Assembly: GCF_009362735.1 (NCBI RefSeq)
Contig: NZ_WHNP01000051.1
Span: 300-55,878 of the forward strand
From: Paraburkholderia franconis
Lineage (GTDB): Bacteria; Pseudomonadota; Gammaproteobacteria; Burkholderiales; Burkholderiaceae
Length of the DNA: 55,579 bases
Reading direction: 5' to 3'
Positions 17,381-26,384 of this stretch are shown here, in pieces; positions within the stretch are counted from its first letter, which is position 1; each line of letters starts with the position of its first letter. The notes beneath the pieces are model-generated. The model was not told the origin of the DNA. It did no database searches and worked only from the letters and a program-made list of their open reading frames with translations. The position numbers and the translations under genes are program-made.

Positions 17381-18663
17381 CGCTCTGCTGGCTCTTTTTG
17401 CGATCTGGGCTCGCGGATGAAAACAAGCGCACACAGCGCGCCGATCACGGCAATCGCCCCCGCCAGCACAAACGCGCTGCCGTAAGCGCCGTGCGTCACC
17501 TGCACGATGAAGCCGGTCACGGCCGGTCCAATCACGCCCGCGAGATTGGCGAGCAAATGCACGAACCCGCCGACGCCGCCCACGTTCTCACGGCGCACGG
17601 TGTCCTGAATCACCGCCCAGTAGACCGAACCCGTGACATACAGGAAGAAGATCGACACCGACATCAGCGCCACCGCACCCTGCATGCTCTGCACGCGTCC
17701 GGCGAACCCGACGCACACGGCCGCCGCGCCGAGACAAACCGACAGCACGATCCGGCGCGACGACAACGGCTTGCCAGTCAGACGCAGGATGAAATCGGTG
17801 ATGAAACCGCCTGCCGCGAGTCCGATACTGCCGAGCACCCACGGGATTACGGTAGCAATGCTCATGTCGTGCAGCGACATATGATGCGCTTCCGTCAGAT
17901 AGGTCGGAAACCACGACAGGAAAAAGAACAGCACGTAGTTGTAGGAGAAGAACGCGAGCGCGGTCGCCAGAATGATCGGTTGCTTCAGGTAGAAGCCGAG
18001 TCCCGTCTTCTTGCCGGCAGGCGCATGTTCCATCGACGAAACCTGCTGCTGGCCCGAGACGATCAGATCGAGTTCGGCCGGCTTCACACGACTGTTCTGC
18101 CGCGGATGCTCGGTCGTGGTCATCGACCAGAGCACGAGCCACGCGAGGCCGAACACCATGATCGCGACGAACGCCCAGCGCCATCCGAACTCGATCGCCA
18201 TATAGCCGACGACGGGGCCCGCGAGCGCGCCGCCGAGCGGCGTACCCGAGCTGATGACGCCGATCGCGCTCGCCACTTCACGGCGTGGGAACCAGTTGTT
18301 CACCATCTTGCTGTTCGACGAACTGAACGGCCCTTCACCCATGCCGAACAACACGCGCAGCACGATCAGGGAAACGATCCCGCTCGCGAGCGCCGTCGCG
18401 CCGCAGAAGATCGACCAGATACCCATCGCACCGCCGAACACTTTCTTCGCACCGAATTTGTCGGAAGCCACGCCGCCGATGAAATTGAACAGCGCATAGC
18501 CGATGAAGAAGCTGCTGAACACGATGCCCATCTGCGCATGCGAGAAGTTCAGGTCTTTCTGGATCAGCGGCGCGGCAATCGAGAGCGCCGCGCGGTCGAG
18601 GTAATTGATGACGCCCGCGAGAAACAGCAGGCCGACGACGAACCATCGCTGGCTCTTGATCAT
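17365..18663 (-). CDS. MFS transporter, anion:cation symporter family (hexuronate/hexonate)
   Basis: A 432-residue inner-membrane carrier with 12 predicted helices. The ACS-family patterns are clear: GVINYLDRAALSIAAPLI in helix 1, GGVASDKFGAKKVFG between helices 2 and 3, and GEGPFSSSNSKMVNNWFP. Known members import D-galactonate, glucarate and hexuronates. ATG 18663 is chosen because CTGGAGAC precedes it; an upstream in-frame ATG at 18711 lacks a site. It lies between the dehydrogenase and the GntR gene on the same strand, so it is the probable L-gulonate, mannonate or glucuronate uptake system of the cluster. Confidence 0.9.
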   Translation of the reverse strand: MIKSQRWFVVGLLFLAGVINYLDRAALSIAAPLIQKDLNFSHAQMGIVFSSFFIGYALFNFIGGVASDKFGAKKVFGGAMGIWSIFCGATALASGIVSLIVLRVLFGMGEGPFSSSNSKMVNNWFPRREVASAIGVISSGTPLGGALAGPVVGYMAIEFGWRWAFVAIMVFGLAWLVLWSMTTTEHPRQNSRVKPAELDLIVSGQQQVSSMEHAPAGKKTGLGFYLKQPIILATALAFFSYNYVLFFFLSWFPTYLTEAHHMSLHDMSIATVIPWVLGSIGLAAGGFITDFILRLTGKPLSSRRIVLSVCLGAAAVCVGFAGRVQSMQGAVALMSVSIFFLYVTGSVYWAVIQDTVRRENVGGVGGFVHLLANLAGVIGPAVTGFIVQVTHGAYGSAFVLAGAIAVIGALCALVFIREPRSQKEPAERKLVW

Positions 18664-18721
18664 GGTGTGTGTCTCCAGTACTCCGCCTCTTTGTGTGTCC
18701 GGGCGGTTCATGTGGAAAGGG

Positions 18722-19759
18722 TTAGTCGAAGTGCAGATGAACCTTTATCGACTGGGTGCGGTCATGCGCGACTTCGAAAGCGCGGTTGGCTTCTTCGAGC
18801 GAGAATACGTGCGTCATCAGCGGGCGCAGATCGATCTTGTGCGCGCCGAGTTCTTCGGCAGCGACGGCGTATTCGTCGGTAAAGCGGAACGAACCCTGAT
18901 ACCGAAGCTCTTTCGACATCACGAGATTCGCCGCCACGGGCGATTGCCCCGCCGGCAGATTGCCGACCTGAATAACCGTGCCGCCCGCGCGCGTGGCGCG
19001 TAATGCAGTATCGAGCCCAGCCGTACTGCCCGACGCTTCCAGCACCACATCGAAAGTGCCGCGCTGCTGCGCCCATTGATCGATGCGTGCGTGATCGGTG
19101 GCGAGCACGCTTTCGTCGGCGCCGAGTGTCGTCGCCATCTGCAACGCTTTCTCCGCGAGATCGAGCGCAACGATCCGGTGTGCGCCCGCACGCTTCGCCA
19201 CCGCGAGCAGAATGCAACCGATCGGTCCACAACCCACCAGCAGCACCTTCGCTCCGACGAGCGACCCGGCGAGCCGCAGCGCGTGCAGCGCCACCGCGAG
19301 CGGTTCGGCCATCGACGCCTGCGCGAAGTCGAGTCCGTCCGGCACGGGCACGCACTGATGCGCACTCACCGCAATGAACTGGCGGAACATGCCTTGCATA
19401 TGTGGAAACGTCGATGCGCTGCCCATGAAACGCATGTTCAGGCAATGATTCGGCATGCCCTTGACGCAGTACCTGCAGGTGCCGCAGTTGAGTCCGGGAT
19501 TCACGGCGACACGTTGCCCCACGGCGAGACCACTCACGCCTTCGCCGAGCACCGCGACTTCACCCGCGACTTCATGGCCCAGCACGAACGGTTCGCGCAC
19601 CGCAAAGTCGCCGCTCTTGCCCTTGAAGTAGTACGAGAGATCCGAGCCGCAGATGCCGCCGGCACGCACGCGAATCTGGACCTGACCGGCTTGCGGATGA
19701 GGCGCATCGAGTTCGTCGATGAGGAGTTTCTTCGGTTCGTGAAGAACGGCTGCAAACAT
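18722..19759 (-). CDS. Zinc-dependent dehydrogenase, likely L-gulonate/L-idonate 5-dehydrogenase
   Basis: A 345-residue medium-chain dehydrogenase. Catalytic zinc ligands appear in GGICGSDLSYY (Cys) and FVLGHEVAGEV (His-Glu); the structural zinc cysteines are in NCGTCRYCVKGMPNHC; the Rossmann loop is VGCGPIG. The start ATG 19759 gives the typical MFAAVLHEPKKLLIDE opening. The closest functional group by pattern is IdnD/RspB, whose members oxidise L-idonate or L-gulonate at C5. With ManD and UxuB in the same cluster the predicted reaction is L-gulonate to D-fructuronate with NAD. L-idonate to 5-ketogluconate is the main alternative. Confidence 0.85.
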   Translation of the reverse strand: MFAAVLHEPKKLLIDELDAPHPQAGQVQIRVRAGGICGSDLSYYFKGKSGDFAVREPFVLGHEVAGEVAVLGEGVSGLAVGQRVAVNPGLNCGTCRYCVKGMPNHCLNMRFMGSASTFPHMQGMFRQFIAVSAHQCVPVPDGLDFAQASMAEPLAVALHALRLAGSLVGAKVLLVGCGPIGCILLAVAKRAGAHRIVALDLAEKALQMATTLGADESVLATDHARIDQWAQQRGTFDVVLEASGSTAGLDTALRATRAGGTVIQVGNLPAGQSPVAANLVMSKELRYQGSFRFTDEYAVAAEELGAHKIDLRPLMTHVFSLEEANRAFEVAHDRTQSIKVHLHFD

Positions 19760-19811
19760 GGTCGTGGTCCTGTATCGAGGTGTTGCCGTATCGGCGTGCT
19801 CAGTGGTGCGA

Positions 19812-21182
19812 TCAGTGGCGCGCGGCGAATGCAGCGGAAGCGTGCGGTTCGCGCGAGGCCGCTTCGCGTTGCGGCGCGCCCCAGTCATGGAGATCGCCGC
19901 CGCGTCGCGCGGGAGCGGTTTCGGGTAGAAGGAAAATGCAGACGGCCGAGATGATTCCGAGCAGCGCCACATAGATGACAAGCCCAATCGAATTGCCGTG
20001 CGTCGCCTGAATCAGCTTGACCGCGACGAGTCCCAGCACACCGCTGCCGATCAGCGATCCGATCTGCCAGATGAGCGCAATGCCGCTGCATCGAACGCGC
20101 GCCGGAAACAGCTCGGGGAAAAGCGAGGCCTGAGGCGCATAGCACAGGCCGTGACCAACCGAGATCGCGAGAATCATCGCCGCCTGAATTGCGAGGCGGT
20201 TGCCACTGTCGACTGCATGAAACAACGGTACGACGAGCAGCACTTGCAGCACCGCGCCCGCGATGAAAGTCGTGCGCCGGCCAATGCGGTCCGATAGCGC
20301 GCCCGCCATCGGAATCGCGAGCAGTTCAAGTACCACGGCGACGATAATCGTCTGCAGCAGCAGGCTTTCGCTGATGTTGTGCGCACGTCCGTAGGCGAGC
20401 ACGATCATCGTGTACATCGCGAAGGTGCACGCCTCGATCAGCTTTGCGCCGACGCCTTTCACGATAGTCGGTCCGAACTGTTTGACCACCTCGACGACCG
20501 GCCGCGACTCGACTGCCTTGGTCTCGCGGATGCTGGCGAAAATCGGCGATTCTTCCGTGCGCAGCCGGATATACAGGCCCACCACGACCAGCACGATGCT
20601 GCCCAGAAACGGCAGGCGCCAGCCCCAGTCCATCAGTTGCGCATGCGTGAGCGTTGCGCTCAGCAACGCGAAGAGACCGGACGGAATCAGAAAGCCTGCC
20701 GGCGCGCCGAGCTGCACGAGACTCGCAAAAAAGCCGCGTTCGCGAGGTGGCGCATACTCCGCCGTCAGCAGCACCGCGCCCGCCTGTTCGCCGCCGACGC
20801 CGAAACCCTGCAGCACGCGAATCAGGATCAGCGAGGCAGGCGCCCAGATGCCGATCTGCGAATAGTCGGGCAACAGGCCGATCACGAACGTTCCAAGCCC
20901 GACAACCAGGATCGTGACGATCAGCGCCTTCTTGCGTCCGATGCGATCGCCGAAATGCCCGAACACGATGCCACCAAGCGGCCGCGCCACGAAGCCCACG
21001 GCATACGTTGCGAATGCCGCGAGCGTGCCGATCAGCGGATCGCTCGACGGGAAGAACTTCGCGCCGAACACGAGCACCGCGGCCGTGCCGTACACGAAGA
21101 AATCGTAGTACTCGGCGGCGGTGCCGATTGTCGATGCAGCCGCCACGCGCCGCAACATCGCACTGGTTTTCTTGTCTGCCAT
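19812..21182 (-). CDS. MFS transporter, metabolite:H+ symporter (MHS) family
   Basis: A 456-residue carrier of the ShiA/ProP/KgtP type: TIGTAAEYYDFFVYGTA in helix 1, GGIVFGHFGDRIGRKKAL between helices 2 and 3, and RVLQGFGVGGEQAGAVLL. These are diagnostic for the MHS family, which moves organic acids and osmolytes with protons. It is in the same strand run as manD and the dehydrogenase, so this cluster has two unrelated MFS carriers; one may take an acid sugar and the other a related organic acid, or one may be an exporter. Substrate unknown. Confidence 0.9.
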   Translation of the reverse strand: MADKKTSAMLRRVAAASTIGTAAEYYDFFVYGTAAVLVFGAKFFPSSDPLIGTLAAFATYAVGFVARPLGGIVFGHFGDRIGRKKALIVTILVVGLGTFVIGLLPDYSQIGIWAPASLILIRVLQGFGVGGEQAGAVLLTAEYAPPRERGFFASLVQLGAPAGFLIPSGLFALLSATLTHAQLMDWGWRLPFLGSIVLVVVGLYIRLRTEESPIFASIRETKAVESRPVVEVVKQFGPTIVKGVGAKLIEACTFAMYTMIVLAYGRAHNISESLLLQTIIVAVVLELLAIPMAGALSDRIGRRTTFIAGAVLQVLLVVPLFHAVDSGNRLAIQAAMILAISVGHGLCYAPQASLFPELFPARVRCSGIALIWQIGSLIGSGVLGLVAVKLIQATHGNSIGLVIYVALLGIISAVCIFLLPETAPARRGGDLHDWGAPQREAASREPHASAAFAARH

Positions 21183-21221
21183 GCCTGTCTCCTGGCCGTC
21201 GTTCTATCTATCGATGGGGGC

Positions 21222-22430
21222 TTACCAGTTCCACAGCGTGCCGTCTTCGAGCCGCGCAACGGGCAGATACGCCGGGTCGTAGGGATAGCGCGCGGCCACT
21301 TCCTCATCGATATCGACGCCATGACCCGGTGCCTCGCCCGGATGCATCATGCCGCGATCGAAGGTCCACGCATGCGGGAACACGTCGAGCGCTTCCTTCG
21401 GGAAACCCATGTATTCCTGCACGCCAAAATTGGGCACCCACAGGTCGAAGTGGAGCGCCGCGCCCATGCAGACAGGCGACAGATCCGACGGGCCGTGACA
21501 GCCCGTGCGCACCTGATAAAGTGAAGCGAAGTCGGCGATGCGCTTCAGGTGTGTGATGCCACCTGCGTGCGTCAACGTCGCGCGGATGTAGTCGATCAAC
21601 TGCTCTTCGATCAGTTGCTTGCAGTCCCAGATGCTGTTGAACACCTCACCGACTGCAATTGGCGTGACCGTGTGTTCGCGGATCAGACGGAAGCCCGCCT
21701 GGTTTTCAGCGGGCGTCGGGTCTTCCATCCAGAAGAGCCGATAAGGTTCGACGGATTTGCCCAGGCGCGCTGCTTCGATGGGCGTGAGACGGTGATGCAC
21801 GTCGTGCAGCAGGTGGGTATTGAAGCCAAACTTGTCGCGCACGGCTTCGAAGAGCTTCGGCACGAAGTCCAGATACTTTTCCGATGACCAGCTTTGCTCC
21901 TCGACGGCACCTTTGGTCGCGGGCTCATACATGCCGGGGCCCTTCGAGACGCCATAGACCGAACGCATGTTCGGCACGCCGCACTGGATGCGGATCGCCT
22001 TGTAGCCGGCTTCAATGTGCTCTTCATAGCGGTCGAGCGCCTCGGGAATATCACGCCCGGTCGCGTGGCCGTACACCATCACGCCTTCACGCGACGCACC
22101 GCCCAGCAGCCGGTACAGCGGCAGGTTCGCCACTTTGCCGAGAATGTCCCACAGCGCCATGTCAACAGCGGCGATTGCAGTCATCGTTGCGGGGCCGCGG
22201 CGCCAGTACGCGCCCTTGTAGAGAAATTGCCAGATATCTTCGATTCGTCCCGGATCGCGCCCGATGAGCAACGGGCAGACATGGTCCTTGAGATACGAAG
22301 CCACCGCGAGTTCGCGGCCATTCAACGTGGCATCGCCGATGCCGTGGACGCCCTCGTCCGTGACCACCTTGAGCGTGACGAAGTTGCGGCCGGGACACGT
22401 GACGATCACATCGGCGCGGACGATTTTCAT
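21222..22430 (-). CDS. manD: D-mannonate dehydratase, enolase superfamily (ManD)
   Basis: A 402-residue enolase-superfamily enzyme that dehydrates D-mannonate to 2-keto-3-deoxygluconate. It begins MKIVRADVIVTCPGRNFVTLKV as ManD proteins do; metal ligands and catalytic parts are visible in LLHDVHHRLTP (with the His after Asp), FWMEDPTP, AVGEVFNS and TGCHGPSDLSPV. The ATG at 22430 has GGAAAT upstream; an ATG or ATG-like start 21 bases earlier is less likely. It heads the minus-strand arm and is divergent from uxuB over 94 bases containing a palindromic operator. Some ManD members act weakly or on D-gluconate, but the UxuB neighbour supports mannonate. Confidence 0.92.
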   Translation of the reverse strand: MKIVRADVIVTCPGRNFVTLKVVTDEGVHGIGDATLNGRELAVASYLKDHVCPLLIGRDPGRIEDIWQFLYKGAYWRRGPATMTAIAAVDMALWDILGKVANLPLYRLLGGASREGVMVYGHATGRDIPEALDRYEEHIEAGYKAIRIQCGVPNMRSVYGVSKGPGMYEPATKGAVEEQSWSSEKYLDFVPKLFEAVRDKFGFNTHLLHDVHHRLTPIEAARLGKSVEPYRLFWMEDPTPAENQAGFRLIREHTVTPIAVGEVFNSIWDCKQLIEEQLIDYIRATLTHAGGITHLKRIADFASLYQVRTGCHGPSDLSPVCMGAALHFDLWVPNFGVQEYMGFPKEALDVFPHAWTFDRGMMHPGEAPGHGVDIDEEVAARYPYDPAYLPVARLEDGTLWNW

Positions 22431-22466
22431 GGGGATTTCCTTGAGTCGCATTCGATGGAGCTGATG

Positions 22467-22482
22467 CTACCATACAAGTATA
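22467..22482. promoter_or_regulatory. Palindromic operator in the manD/uxuB divergent promoter
   Basis: CTACCATACAAGTAT contains ATACAAGTAT (22472-22481), a near-perfect palindrome about 40 bases from each start codon. The half CTACCATAC plus WAGT recurs before the GntR gene at 17365. The surrounding DNA is AT-rich compared with the coding regions, as expected of a promoter. Confidence 0.55.
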
Positions 22483-22524
22483 TTCAATCGTCAACAACGG
22501 GTTTTCCCGCGCTTGGGACCAGAC

Positions 22525-23994
22525 ATGACCGACAGACCATCGCTTTGCCGTAGTGCCCTCGACTCATTGAACGACCACGTGCTCGGGCCGGCATGGCGCG
22601 ATCCGCGCATCGGCATCGTCCATCTGGGGATTGGTAACTTTCATCGCGCGCACGAGGCCGTTTATACGGAGGAAGCGATGCTCTCGGCAGGCGGCGACTG
22701 GGGCATCTGCGGCGTGACGTTGCAGGGCGACGTGGTCAAGCGCGACGCGTTGATGGCGCAGGACGGCTTGTATAGCGTGGTGGAACGCGGACCCGAAGGC
22801 GTGCGCGTCACGGTGATTCGCGCGCTCAAGGAAGTGCTCGCAATGCCACACGATCGCGCGCGTCTGTTCGAATTGCTCGCCGATGAAAACGTGCGGATCG
22901 TCTCGCTGACGGTCACAGAGAAAGGCTACTGCCGCGATACGCGAACGGGCGATGTAGACCTGAGCCACGAAGGAATCACGCACGATCTGGCGCATCCTGA
23001 CAATCCGTCGACTGTACCGGGCATTCTCACCGCCGCGCTCGGGCAAAGACGCGACGCCGGCACGCCGCCTTTCACCGTGCTGTCATGCGACAACCTCTCG
23101 CACAACGGTGCCGCACTGAAGCAGGCAGTCGCGTCTTACGCACGCGTACTCGACGAGGAACTCGCCGACTGGATTGACTCACATGTCGCGTTTCCGTCGA
23201 CGATGGTGGACCGCATCGTGCCCTCAACCACCGATGCGGAACGCGACGCCGCGCTGAGCGCATTAAATTTTCACGACGCCGTGCCCGTGCCGTGCGAGCC
23301 GTTTCGCCAATGGGTGATCGAGGATCGCTTTCCGGCAGGACGCCCCGCGTGGGAGCGAGTCGGCGCGCAACTCGTCGACGACGTGATGCCGTTCGAACTC
23401 GCCAAGCTGCGCATGCTCAACGGGACGCACTCGACGCTCGCGTATCTCTCGATGCTCGCTGGCTTCTCGACGATCGATGAAGCGATCGGCCATCCACCTC
23501 TGAGAGCACTGGTCCACGCGATGATGACGGACGAAATCGCGCCTACGCTTGACGTCCCACCCTCGTTCGATGTGCTCGCCTATCGAGATGCGCTGCTCGC
23601 GCGCTACGCAAACACGGCGCTCAAGCATCGCACCGCGCAGATTGCGATGGATGGCAGTCAGAAGATCCCCCCTCGGCTGCTGGCGACAATCGAGGCCCGT
23701 ATGAACGCGGGACAATCGATCGAACGGTTGACACTGGCCGTTGCAGCATGGCTCGTGTTCCTGCGCGGCCACGCCGACGATGGCACGCGCTATGAAATCA
23801 ACGACCCGATGGCTGTGCGCCTGAGTGCAGATGTCCCCACCGACCCGGAACAACTCGTCGAAACCATGCTGTCGGTCAAGGAGGTGTTCCCGCCCGAACT
23901 GGCGAACCACGACGTTTTCCGGCGACAGCTAGTGCAGGCTGTCCGGCTCATCCAGCACGGGGCACTACAAGCCATTGCGATTGAGCGCGGCTGA
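22525..23994 (+). CDS. uxuB: Fructuronate reductase (D-mannonate oxidoreductase), mannitol dehydrogenase family
   Basis: A 489-residue polyol-specific long-chain dehydrogenase. The Rossmann part opens IGIVHLGIGNFHRAHEAVY, and the catalytic C-terminal domain carries KLRMLNGTHSTLAYL, where the Lys and the Asn-His pair sit in the active site. The family contains mannitol, arabinitol, altronate and mannonate dehydrogenases; position beside manD and the 5-dehydrogenase favours interconversion of D-fructuronate and D-mannonate with NADH. ATG 22525 is preferred to the in-frame TTG at 22513. It is the only plus-strand gene of this cluster. Mannitol dehydrogenase is the main alternative. Confidence 0.88.
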   Translation: MTDRPSLCRSALDSLNDHVLGPAWRDPRIGIVHLGIGNFHRAHEAVYTEEAMLSAGGDWGICGVTLQGDVVKRDALMAQDGLYSVVERGPEGVRVTVIRALKEVLAMPHDRARLFELLADENVRIVSLTVTEKGYCRDTRTGDVDLSHEGITHDLAHPDNPSTVPGILTAALGQRRDAGTPPFTVLSCDNLSHNGAALKQAVASYARVLDEELADWIDSHVAFPSTMVDRIVPSTTDAERDAALSALNFHDAVPVPCEPFRQWVIEDRFPAGRPAWERVGAQLVDDVMPFELAKLRMLNGTHSTLAYLSMLAGFSTIDEAIGHPPLRALVHAMMTDEIAPTLDVPPSFDVLAYRDALLARYANTALKHRTAQIAMDGSQKIPPRLLATIEARMNAGQSIERLTLAVAAWLVFLRGHADDGTRYEINDPMAVRLSADVPTDPEQLVETMLSVKEVFPPELANHDVFRRQLVQAVRLIQHGALQAIAIERG

Positions 23995-24202
23995 CGTGGC
24001 GTGTCTTCTTTCGCTAGTCAACGGCGCACGGCCATCCATCGCTACGGAGATATCGTTCCACGCCGCGAAGGTCGTCCGGAGATTGTTGACTTGCAGGCTG
24101 TACAGATTCCGTCGGGAAACCGACGTTCGACTGCGCCTCCACACGGACCGGTAACAAACCGCTTCCGGCCCGAATCCGGGCGCACAGCGAACGAACCAAA
24201 TC

Positions 24203-24401
24203 GGTAGAGTCGAGATGTGGCGCGGTAGCGGTAGGTTCGGTTTGTCTGTTGCCGCCCCTTTCGTTTGGCGGTGCCCAAGTAACCTCGCCGTAGCCCCGTT
24301 TCCACACCCCGCTCATCGAACCGGACATGCAGATCTCCCGCATCAAATGAGTTCGACCACATTGTGCGATAGGTGGCGTTGGCTCAAATGTGGTCTTGCG
24401 G
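24203..24401. repeat. RIT left inverted repeat
   Basis: The inner core 24349-24401 is the reverse complement of 27730-27784, with only a few differences near one spot (CACAATG versus CAAAAAATG). Outward, similarity continues with many mismatches through a TGCGGGA stem-like block to GGTAGAGTCGAG at 24203-24214, matching CTCGACCCTACC at 27915-27926. The 208 bases before it, 23995-24202, hold nothing recognisable. Confidence 0.8.
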
Positions 24402-24457
24402 CGCCCGAGCCGGAATCGTCACAGGATCCGTCCAGCTGAACGCCACATAAAAGCCTG

Positions 24458-25450
24458 CTACAAGGACCGGAGAAACGCCATCAGCGCCGGATCGTTGGCC
24501 CACCGCTTGTTCGCTTTCCGATCGCTGGGGATAGCAAGCCGCGCCAGGGCGTTGGCCTTTGTCTCCAGGTCAATTTCGGCGTAGACGTTGGTCGTATCGA
24601 TGGAGACATGACCAAGCCACGCCCGTACGGTAATGATATCGACACCGGATCGAAGCAGGTGGGTCGCAGTTGAATGTCTGATGCTGTGCGGGCTGACGCG
24701 CTTGGATGCGAGCGAGGGCATCTTGGCTCGCGCCTTGACAGCGTAACGCTCTACGACCGCGTGTATGCCGAAACGCGTCAGGGGTTGCCCACAACGATTG
24801 AGGAATACCCGTTCCTGCGGTGGACGTTGGCCAGCGAGGTTGCACAGCTCGTGGACGGTGTCGGCCCATAACGGACACTGACGCGGTTTGCGTCCCTTGC
24901 CGAGAATGCTCACGCTGCTGGAGATCGCATCGACGCTGCCGATGGTGAGGTGGGCCGCTTCGTCCGCCTGCGCACCGGCATTGTAGAGAAACAGCAACAG
25001 GGCGTAGTCACGGCGACCTTGAGACGTACGCCGATCTGGACAGGCAAGGAGCGCATCCATTTCAGGTTTGTCGAGATAGGGTATCGCCGCTCTTGTAGTC
25101 TTCTTGTAGGGGATGCTGCGCAGCTGGGCGCACCATTGGATATGTTCCGGGCTGTGCTCGCCAACGAATCGAGCCAAAGCATGGATAGCAGCAAGGCGCT
25201 GATTCCGCGTCGCGCCGCTGCATCCGCGACAGACTTCGATATCTGAGAGGAAGTCCCGGACGGTCTCGGCCGACACATCTGTCATTGCCAGCCGGTCGAC
25301 CGGTTTATGGGCACGAGCCGAAACGAAAGGAATCAGTTGGCACAGCGTGTCGCGGTAGCTCTGCTGGGTGTTGCGAGCGAGGTTCCGCTCGCCGATCAGG
25401 TGCTCGAGCAGGAAACGCCGGGACCCATGGGCCAAGTAGCATTGCGTCAT
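24458..25450 (-). CDS. RIT tyrosine recombinase, third gene (RitC), catalytic Arg replaced
   Basis: A 330-residue tyrosine recombinase with an N-terminal SAM-like core-binding domain (about 8-105) and a catalytic domain. H255-S-I-R258-H, H281 (WLGHVSIDTT) and the nucleophile Tyr290 are in place. The first catalytic arginine, which should sit in the GARxxE-type turn, reads G-A-Q161-A-D-E. A single CGG to CAG change would do this. Without Arg I, such recombinases normally lose strand cleavage, so this protein should be inactive or act only in DNA binding. The start is in an ATGA overlap with the middle gene. Confidence 0.9.
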   Translation of the reverse strand: MTQCYLAHGSRRFLLEHLIGERNLARNTQQSYRDTLCQLIPFVSARAHKPVDRLAMTDVSAETVRDFLSDIEVCRGCSGATRNQRLAAIHALARFVGEHSPEHIQWCAQLRSIPYKKTTRAAIPYLDKPEMDALLACPDRRTSQGRRDYALLLFLYNAGAQADEAAHLTIGSVDAISSSVSILGKGRKPRQCPLWADTVHELCNLAGQRPPQERVFLNRCGQPLTRFGIHAVVERYAVKARAKMPSLASKRVSPHSIRHSTATHLLRSGVDIITVRAWLGHVSIDTTNVYAEIDLETKANALARLAIPSDRKANKRWANDPALMAFLRSL

Positions 25451-26384
25451 GCATGATCGTCACCTCCCCGAGCGTAGCGCTCGAACCGTACGCTCGCCTG
25501 TCGCAGCAGCTCAGGCGTCATGGTCAGGTAGCGTTGAGTGGCGGCAATATGCACGTGACCAAGATAGGTTGCCAACTGAGGCAGCAAGCGTTGTACGTCG
25601 GCACCTTCGCGATACCAGGAGACCAACCGGGTAACCGTATAGGTGTGCCGAATATCATGAAGTCGTGGCTGATACCGCGCGCCATCGTCACGATATACCG
25701 GTGCGCGTTCGCGTAACTGTTTGAAGGCATACTCGGCGCCGGCTCTGGACAGGCGCTGTCCGCGTTCCGTCAGCAGGAAAGCGGCGTCAGGACTGAGCGG
25801 CGGCCATTTGTTGCGTTCGGCGGCATACTGAACCAGCACCGATGTTAGATCTGGTCCGGTGGGCACCAGCCGGGTCTTGTAAAATTTGCTTTCACGGATG
25901 CAAAGGATTCCAGAGTCCAGATCTACATCCGCCAGATTCAGACCGACAGCCTCGCCGATGCGAAGCCCGGTACCATAGAGCAGTAAAAGGAGTGTGTCCG
26001 GCAGGGTAGCGACGACAGATTGCAGCGCTCACGATCCGCCGTCGCCGCCAGTAGACGCTTCATCTCTTCTCGCGAATAGATGTACGGCACGAAGGTTCGG
26101 GGTTCCCTTGGTACCGTTAAGGGTAATGGCGAACTGTTGGTGTAGCTGCGAGCAATGGCAAAACGGTAGAAGCCGCGCAGCGCGCTGAGCTTGCGATGCC
26201 AGAAAGCCGTGATGGGACCATTGCCGGCGAGGAAAGTATAGACACGATCCGCGTCGACCTCGCGCATATCGATGTCGCCGAGCGTTCGATAAAAGGACTT
26301 CAAGGTACGCGCTTCAGTGGCAAAGCGCATCCCCAGTGACTGTTTGTAGGCCACGTACGCGGCGACCGCTTCAGCCAGTTTCAT
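25447..26384 (-). pseudogene. RIT tyrosine recombinase, middle gene (RitB), frameshifted
   Basis: The N-terminal part (MKLAEAVAAYVAYKQSLGMR onward) is in one frame to about 26025; the catalytic part is then found in another frame: LPDTLLLLLYGTGLRIGEAV, HDIRHTYTVTRL, YLGHVHIAATQRYL. The change happens around 26025-26034, where the codon series is restored if one base is added (GAGCG-N-CTGCAATCT). The span of 938 bases is two short of a multiple of three plus three, as one deletion predicts. When repaired it has all catalytic residues (Arg in GLRIGE, HxxR, GH, Tyr). It overlaps both neighbours by four bases. Confidence 0.85.

Noticed and set aside
24300..24350. A TGCGGGA...GCAT...GGTTC block in both RIT arms, reminiscent of group II intron domain V
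   Set aside because: Some base pairing is possible, but the catalytic AGC triad and canonical bulge of domain V are missing and no reverse transcriptase remnant is nearby; treated as part of the inverted repeat.
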